DNA of 19,739 bases, from assembly GCA_016719855.1 (NCBI GenBank), contig JADJYH010000022.1, positions 1 through 19,739 on the forward strand, written 5' to 3'. How positions within the stretch are numbered: the first letter of the stretch is position 1; each line of letters starts with the position of its first letter. The position numbers and the translations under genes are program-made. Source of the DNA: Saprospiraceae bacterium (GTDB lineage Bacteria > Bacteroidota > Bacteroidia > Chitinophagales > Saprospiraceae). Positions 15,870 to 19,739 of this stretch are shown one piece after another. The notes below the pieces were generated by a model. That model did not search any database, was not told where the DNA came from, and saw only the letters and a list, made by a program, of their open reading frames with translations.

Positions 15870-16076
15870 ATGGAACACTTTCTTTCCGTAAGTTTGCCAA
15901 TAAATCACACCGAATGGCTGACAGCTTTCAACAAAATAAAGCGCCTCGAACTGGAAAACTTGACCTGCTTCGCAGGTCGGATTTTTCGACGGGCATCAAC
16001 GTCATCATCAGGAGAACGGGACGGGAAGACGAAAGTGCGAACTTTTGCATCAGAATTTCAAAACAATCTTCCATAA
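15870..16076 (+). pseudogene. N-terminal remnant of an AAA-family ATPase
   Basis: The stretch reads NKIKRLELENLTCFA, then, after small frame corrections, DFSTGINVII followed by a degraded Walker A. Observed codons give GERDGKT; restoring two A and one G in homopolymers gives GENGTGKT. This opening (KIKxLxLxNxxxF ... INVIxGxNGxGKT) is characteristic of AAA_15/AAA_23-type ATPases related to SMC and RecF. Only about 60 residues remain: the remaining 250 or more residues, including Walker B, are absent, and the next gene starts at 16090. The ATG at 15914 is the likelier original start, 18 bases after a TAAGTTTG element (15889-15896); the ATG at 15870 is an alternative. Either a genomic deletion or an assembly join. 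Confidence 0.6.
15889..15896 (+). promoter_or_regulatory. Candidate -7 element for the ATPase remnant and TonB receptor
   Basis: TAAGTTTG matches TAnnTTTG exactly. No clear -33 element is seen. Transcription from here would pass through the ATPase fragment, including the palindrome GACCTGCTTCGCAGGTC (about 15961-15977, followed by TTTTT), into the TonB receptor gene. Confidence 0.35.
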
Positions 16077-16089
16077 AAATTTAAGCGTC

Positions 16090-18315
16090 ATGAAAATCAC
16101 CCGACCGCTACAGCTACATTTGCCATGCTGCTTTTTAGCGCTGGGCTTCGCCCAAAATCACCCAAACCATCCGGGGCAATGTCCTCGACCAGCAATCTGA
16201 CGTGCCACTCATCGGCGTCACCATCGAACTGCTCGATGCGCCAGAGGCCTACTGGCCACAGGCACGGTACTTTCGCACTGCCCGAGCGTCCGCCCGTGGG
16301 CAAGCAGACCCTGCGTTTCAGCTACATCGGATACGAGGGCGTAACGATCCCGAACGTAGTGGTCACGGCGGGCAAGGAGGTTTTCTTGGAAGTCAAAATG
16401 ACCGAGTCGTACACCCAACTTTGAACGAGGTCGTCGTGACGGCCCAAGTGGATCAAGGACAGGGCTGGGAACGAACTGGCCACGATCAGTGCCTGACAAT
16501 TTTCGCTGGAGGAAGTTACCCGTTATTCCGGTGCCCGCAACGATGCCTCTCAGATGGCGCCAACTTCGCCGGGGTGACTCGCCGACTGACAGCACCAACG
16601 CGACATCTGCGTGGTGCGGGGCAACTCGCCCACCGGCCTGTCTGGCGCATGGAAGGAGTTGCTTTCGAACCCCAACCACTACTCCACCCTCGGCAGCACG
16701 GGCAGTCCAGTGAGCGCCCTGAACACCAACCTGCTGAAAAACAGCGACTTTCTCACCCCAGCATTCCCCTGCCGAATACGGAAAACGCCCTCTCCGGTGT
16801 GTTCGACATCGAATTGCGGAGCGGCAACAAAGAAAACCACGAGTACACCTTCCAGCGTTAGGCGTTCAGCGGCTGGAGGCGATACCGGAATACTTTGGAA
16901 AGGAAAGGAAAGAAAGCCAAAGTGAGGGTGGGGTGCTTACCTCGTCGGCTATCGCCACTCGTTTGAGGAACTGGCTGTTGGAAGCCGGGATGAACATCGG
17001 TACGACAGCGACGCCAAAATACCAAGGACTTATCGTTCAAAGTGGATTTTGCCAAAACCAAGTTCGGCATTTCAGCCTGTTCGGCATCGGCGGCCTGAGC
17101 ACGATTGACTTCATCGGCAAAGATTGTCGGCGGAGGATTTTCAGGAGAAACTGACCAGAACAGCTACGTGACCTCGCAGGTGGGCATCCTCGGCCTGACC
17201 CACCGCCTGCTGCTCAACGAGACGACCTACCTGCGCACGACCATCGCCGCCTCCAATTCCGGTAACACCTACAACGAGGAGCGGGTACTGGAAGACCAGA
17301 GCATCCGCACGCCACTTGGAGGTCGGACGACGTGAACCGCTACACGATTTCCAGCCTCTTGAACAAAATTCAGCGCCCGGCACACGCTTCGCACGGGCGC
17401 GATTGGCGAAATTTTTAACGTAAAAAACAGTGTGCGTGACCGGGAGGCTCGACCCGACTGGGTGACGCTCCGTGACTTCGACGGCAACCTCGGCCTGCTG
17501 GAAGCCTATGTGCAATCGCAGTACCGCCTGAGTGAAAGTTCACGCTGAACTCCCAGACCGCATGGGCAGTACCTGACTTTCAACGAAATCCTGGGCGGTG
17601 ACCACGCCTTGCCCTCAATTTTCACCTCACGGAAACCAAACCCTGAACCTCGGCTACGGCCTGCACAGCCAAATGCAGCCCCTGCCAATGTACTTCCTGC
17701 AAGTGCCACAGCCCGATGGTAGCTACCTGCGCACGAACGAAAATCGAATTCACCCGCAGCCATCAATTTGTGTTGGGTTACGATGTGAAAGTGGGCGGCG
17801 ACTGGCGTGATCAAGGTCGAGACCTACTACCAACCTGGCAACGTGCCAGTTGAGAGCGTCTCCGGCAGCTTTTCAATGCTGAACGCTGGCGCCGATTTCG
17901 CCTTTCCCGAGGAGCACTTCCTCGTGAACGAAGGCACTTTTCTTGGCGGGCAAGGAAGTTAAAATCGGAAAGGACAAGCGCAACGCCCTGACTTTTGACA
18001 CTAAGTTCACGACGGCGGGCGGGCGTTTTTACACCCCGATTGACCTAGCGGCGAGCATTGCCGAAGGCAAACAAGTTTTTCAAGAGGACAAAGCATACGG
18101 TGAGCGGATTGACTCGTACTTCGCTGGGACGTGAGTTTGGCTACCGCCTGAACAGAAAAAGCGGAAACTGTCACAGCAGTTTTTCCTCGATTTCCAAAAT
18201 GTGACGAATCATGAAAACGTGTTCACCTACCGTTTCAACAGGGAGAAGGGCGAGGTGCAGCAGGTGAACCAAATTGGATTCTTCCCGGATTTGCTGTGGC
18301 GGGTGCAAGTTTTGA
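16090..18315 (+). CDS. TonB-dependent outer-membrane receptor, heavily frameshifted
   Basis: Outer-membrane active transporter. ATG 16090 opens MKIT, then an export signal (FAMLLFSAG) and a CarboxypepD_reg-like domain: QTIRGNVLDQQSDVPLIGVT, GKQTLRFSYIGYEGVTIPNV, FLEVKMTESY and LNEVVVTA. The plug shows SGARNDASQM, NFAGVSS, VRGNSPTGLSWRMEG, FLTPAFPAEYGNALSGVFDI and ELRSGNKENHEYTFQ. Barrel segments follow: YQDLSFKVDF, FSLFGIGGLSTIDFIGKD, SYVTSQVGILGLTHRLLLNE, ARHTLRTGAIGEIFNVKNSV, TQTLNLGYGLHSQMQPLPMY, LAGKEVKIGKDKRNALTFDT, PIDLAASIAEGKQ, then FFLDFQNVTNHENVFTYRFN and FFPDLLWRVQF to the stop at 18315. Frameshifts are too many to list. About 60 residues seem missing near 17936-17945. Substrate unknown. 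Confidence 0.87.
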
Positions 18316-18316
18316 A

Positions 18317-18390
18317 GGTATGGAGGGTATGAGGTATGGAGGTCTCGCCGGCTCCGTGGCCCCATACCTCCAACCTCAAGCCTACTCACT
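18317..18390. repeat. Word-repeat hairpin H8 between convergent genes
   Basis: GAGGTATGG (18331-18339) pairs perfectly with CCATACCTC (18362-18370). The left side is tandem GGTATGGA-like octamers starting two bases after the TonB receptor stop. The right side holds CCTCCAACCTCAAGCC and reaches the stop of the convergent gene. No T-run is present. Confidence 0.7.
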
Positions 18391-19286
18391 TCGGATAGAA
18401 GCAAAATCTTTCCCGGGATGTGGCACCTGGTACCCTGCTGTAATAAAGAGGGGTTCCATCGGCATCAAAGCAAATGCCCTCCTGGCTGGCCATGGACACT
18501 TTTTTTAAGGCGTTCGAGGTGCAGGATTTTACCCCTTGAGTCGAGTACGAGCAGGGTGTTGCCACGGGCGAAGCGACGAAAAACTCCCCTTTTTTGGGTG
18601 GATGGCATGCCAGACGGGCTGAACTTCAATTCTGCTTCTTCTGGCGTGAAGCTGCGTTCCAGCTTTTTGTCGGCCTCGGTTTCGCCACTGGTTTTTAGAA
18701 AATCTTCCAAGTCGGGCAGTGTGAGCAAGTAGGCAGGCGTTTCTGAAACGGTCCTGGTTGCGAGGTCGAAGGCATTAAATGGTCCTTTGAATGCAGCTCC
18801 ATCGCCGCTTGCGCCTTTGCCCTTGCAGCCGAGCAGCAGGTGGTTGCTTTTGGCGTCGTAGGCGAGGCCCTCCACGTCGTTTTCTTTGTTCAAAAACGAC
18901 TTGAAGCTCTGGACTTAGGTTGGCGCTTACATTTTTACCTGATAAAGCGTACCGTTACTCTTGCTCACCCAAGCGTCGTCCCCACGATTTCGAGACCCTC
19001 ATAGTCACCTATCCCGAATTCAATTCTCGATTTTATCGTTCCGTTCGATTTGTCCAACAAAAAAATGATGCCCTTCCTACAATCGTTGACGGCAGCGAGC
19101 ATCTGGCCGTCTCTCGTAAGGCTAATCCCCGATATTTCCTTCAACTCGTTGGGCATATCGAACGCTAAATCGGGGTGGTCGAGGTGGTAGGGAAAGGGGG
19201 GGTGGTCGCAAATGAATGTTGGTACTGAACCATTGTGGAAGGCAAACCAACTGGCAAAAAAGGCCAAGCATCAAGATTTGAGACAT
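18386..19286 (-). CDS. SdiA-regulated / esterase-like-phytase beta-propeller protein, frameshifted
   Basis: Exported protein of the SdiA-regulated family (a beta-propeller). ATG 19286 gives MSQILMLGLF, a hydrophobic start; the reading then moves frame to DHPDLAFDMPNELKEISGIS, LTRDGQMLAAVNDCRKGIIF and RIEFGIGDYEGLEIVGTTLG, all typical of the family (E-I-S-G and GDYEG). The next segment reads NKENDVEGLAYDAKSNHLLL, then FKGPFNAFDLATRTVSETPA, LPDLEDFLKTSGE and FSPSGMPSTQKRGVF with VLDSRGKILHLERLKK. It ends EGICFDADGT and PGKILLLSE at about 18386. Shifts occur near 19265, 19120, 18960, 18905, 18500 and 18440. Biochemical function is not established. Convergent with the TonB receptor, sharing hairpin H8 as a boundary. 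Confidence 0.8.
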
Positions 19287-19739
19287 GGGTGTGTATTTAT
19301 TTGTGGAAAACAATTTGGGGTGTAAAACTACGGGGCTTTGGTGCTGATAGTTGCCAGATGATGGCGGTGCGTTATTAAACGTTCTTTTTCTAGGGTTTTG
19401 TATTCGAAGCTTGGCGGCTATAACCTTGTGACGAAGGGAAAAAAGTCGCACCCAGAAGGTGCGATTGCCATAAAACTCATAACGGGGAATAAACTAAAAA
19501 ATCTTTGTGGCTTGGGGTTGGTAAATGGCTTTGATTGAACAACCTCGAATAACTCTCGGAGTTTACAGAAAGAGGAAATAACAGAGGAAGCATTATTTTC
19601 TATCGGTTTTAACAATCGAATAACAGAAGGCATGCCAGTATGGACATCGTGAAGGTGCAGGGTCAGCACCAAAGCCAAATGGAGGACTTCGTGGCAGCCG
19701 GATGAACCGCTCGAAATCAGGTGGGGTTCCTGAAAAACG
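19287..19739. other. Terminal stretch with no recognised gene
   Basis: An 86-codon open frame on the minus strand (19678-19418) and a partly overlapping frame in another phase (containing PPDFERFIRLP and CPYWHAFCYSIVKTDRK) could be pieces of one frameshifted minus-strand gene entering from the right edge. I do not recognise either. The terminator at 19439-19464 supports a minus-strand transcript ending here. Confidence 0.3.
19439..19464 (-). terminator. Intrinsic terminator, minus strand
   Basis: TCGCACC (19446-19452) pairs perfectly with GGTGCGA (19458-19464) around a 5-nt loop. On the minus strand the stem is followed by C and six T residues (19444-19439). It would end a minus-strand transcript coming from the right edge, before the SdiA-regulated-type gene starts. 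Confidence 0.7.

Noticed and set aside
15961..15990. Terminator or small RNA end at GACCTGCTTCGCAGGTC followed by TTTTT
   Set aside because: The stretch lies within a sequence that reads as the N-terminus of an AAA ATPase, so the short palindrome is probably coding; the loop of three bases is also tight.
1..19739. Programmed ribosomal frameshifting as the cause of the broken frames
   Set aside because: There are dozens of shifts in both directions, in unrelated genes, without a common slippery site; some need several corrections within 20 bases.

Overview
The window looks like chromosomal DNA of a Bacteroidota bacterium, most likely a Saprospiria-type relative (moderate confidence). The evidence is the gene set (tandem BatB-like vWA proteins, DUF4129 and DUF4350 proteins, OmpH/Skp pair, SbsA-like Ig lipoprotein, TonB receptor with a carboxypeptidase-like N-domain, SUMF lipoprotein, MtaB), promoter words of the TAnnTTTG type, and a general lack of Shine-Dalgarno sequences. 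There is no prophage, insertion sequence, CRISPR array, rRNA or tRNA that I can see.

Layout. 1-3174 (minus): TIGR01777-type epimerase, then two tandem BatB-like vWA membrane proteins, the second running off the left edge. 3352-7548 (plus): oligopeptide-binding lipoprotein (OppA type), its permease (OppB type), then XerD. 7702-11023 (plus): Ig-like lipoprotein and two OmpH/Skp periplasmic chaperones, ended by a strong terminator. 11254-14733 (plus): MtaB tRNA methylthiotransferase, a DUF4129 protein and a DUF4350 protein. 14820-15781 (minus): SUMF lipoprotein. 15870-18315 (plus): remnant of an AAA ATPase, then a TonB-dependent receptor. 18386-19286 (minus): SdiA-regulated-type protein. 19287-19739: nothing recognisable except a minus-strand terminator.

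Most genes are crossed by single-base frameshifts, often in homopolymers, while homology continues smoothly in the next frame. The density is patchy: OmpH1, OmpH2, the first two thirds of OppB and most of XerD are clean, whereas 1-5000 and 11900-18300 are riddled. I read this mainly as sequencing or consensus error, so the genes are annotated as CDS spanning the shifts. Three sites (in OppA, in the TonB receptor and after the ATPase fragment) look like loss of larger blocks and could be real deletions or bad joins.

The most interesting structure is a family of intergenic hairpins. Almost every gene boundary carries two inverted arms, each built from tandem 7-9 bp words, with a different word at most loci. 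Most begin within about a dozen bases of a stop codon. The best one (7551-7637) has 36-nt arms pairing at 34 of 36 positions. Further copies of the same 36-nt element overlap the signal peptide region of the next gene and lie inside the SUMF reading frame. In several hairpins the two arms use words that differ by the same substitution in each unit, which suggests the words multiply or are homogenised within an arm. I do not know a named family for these elements.
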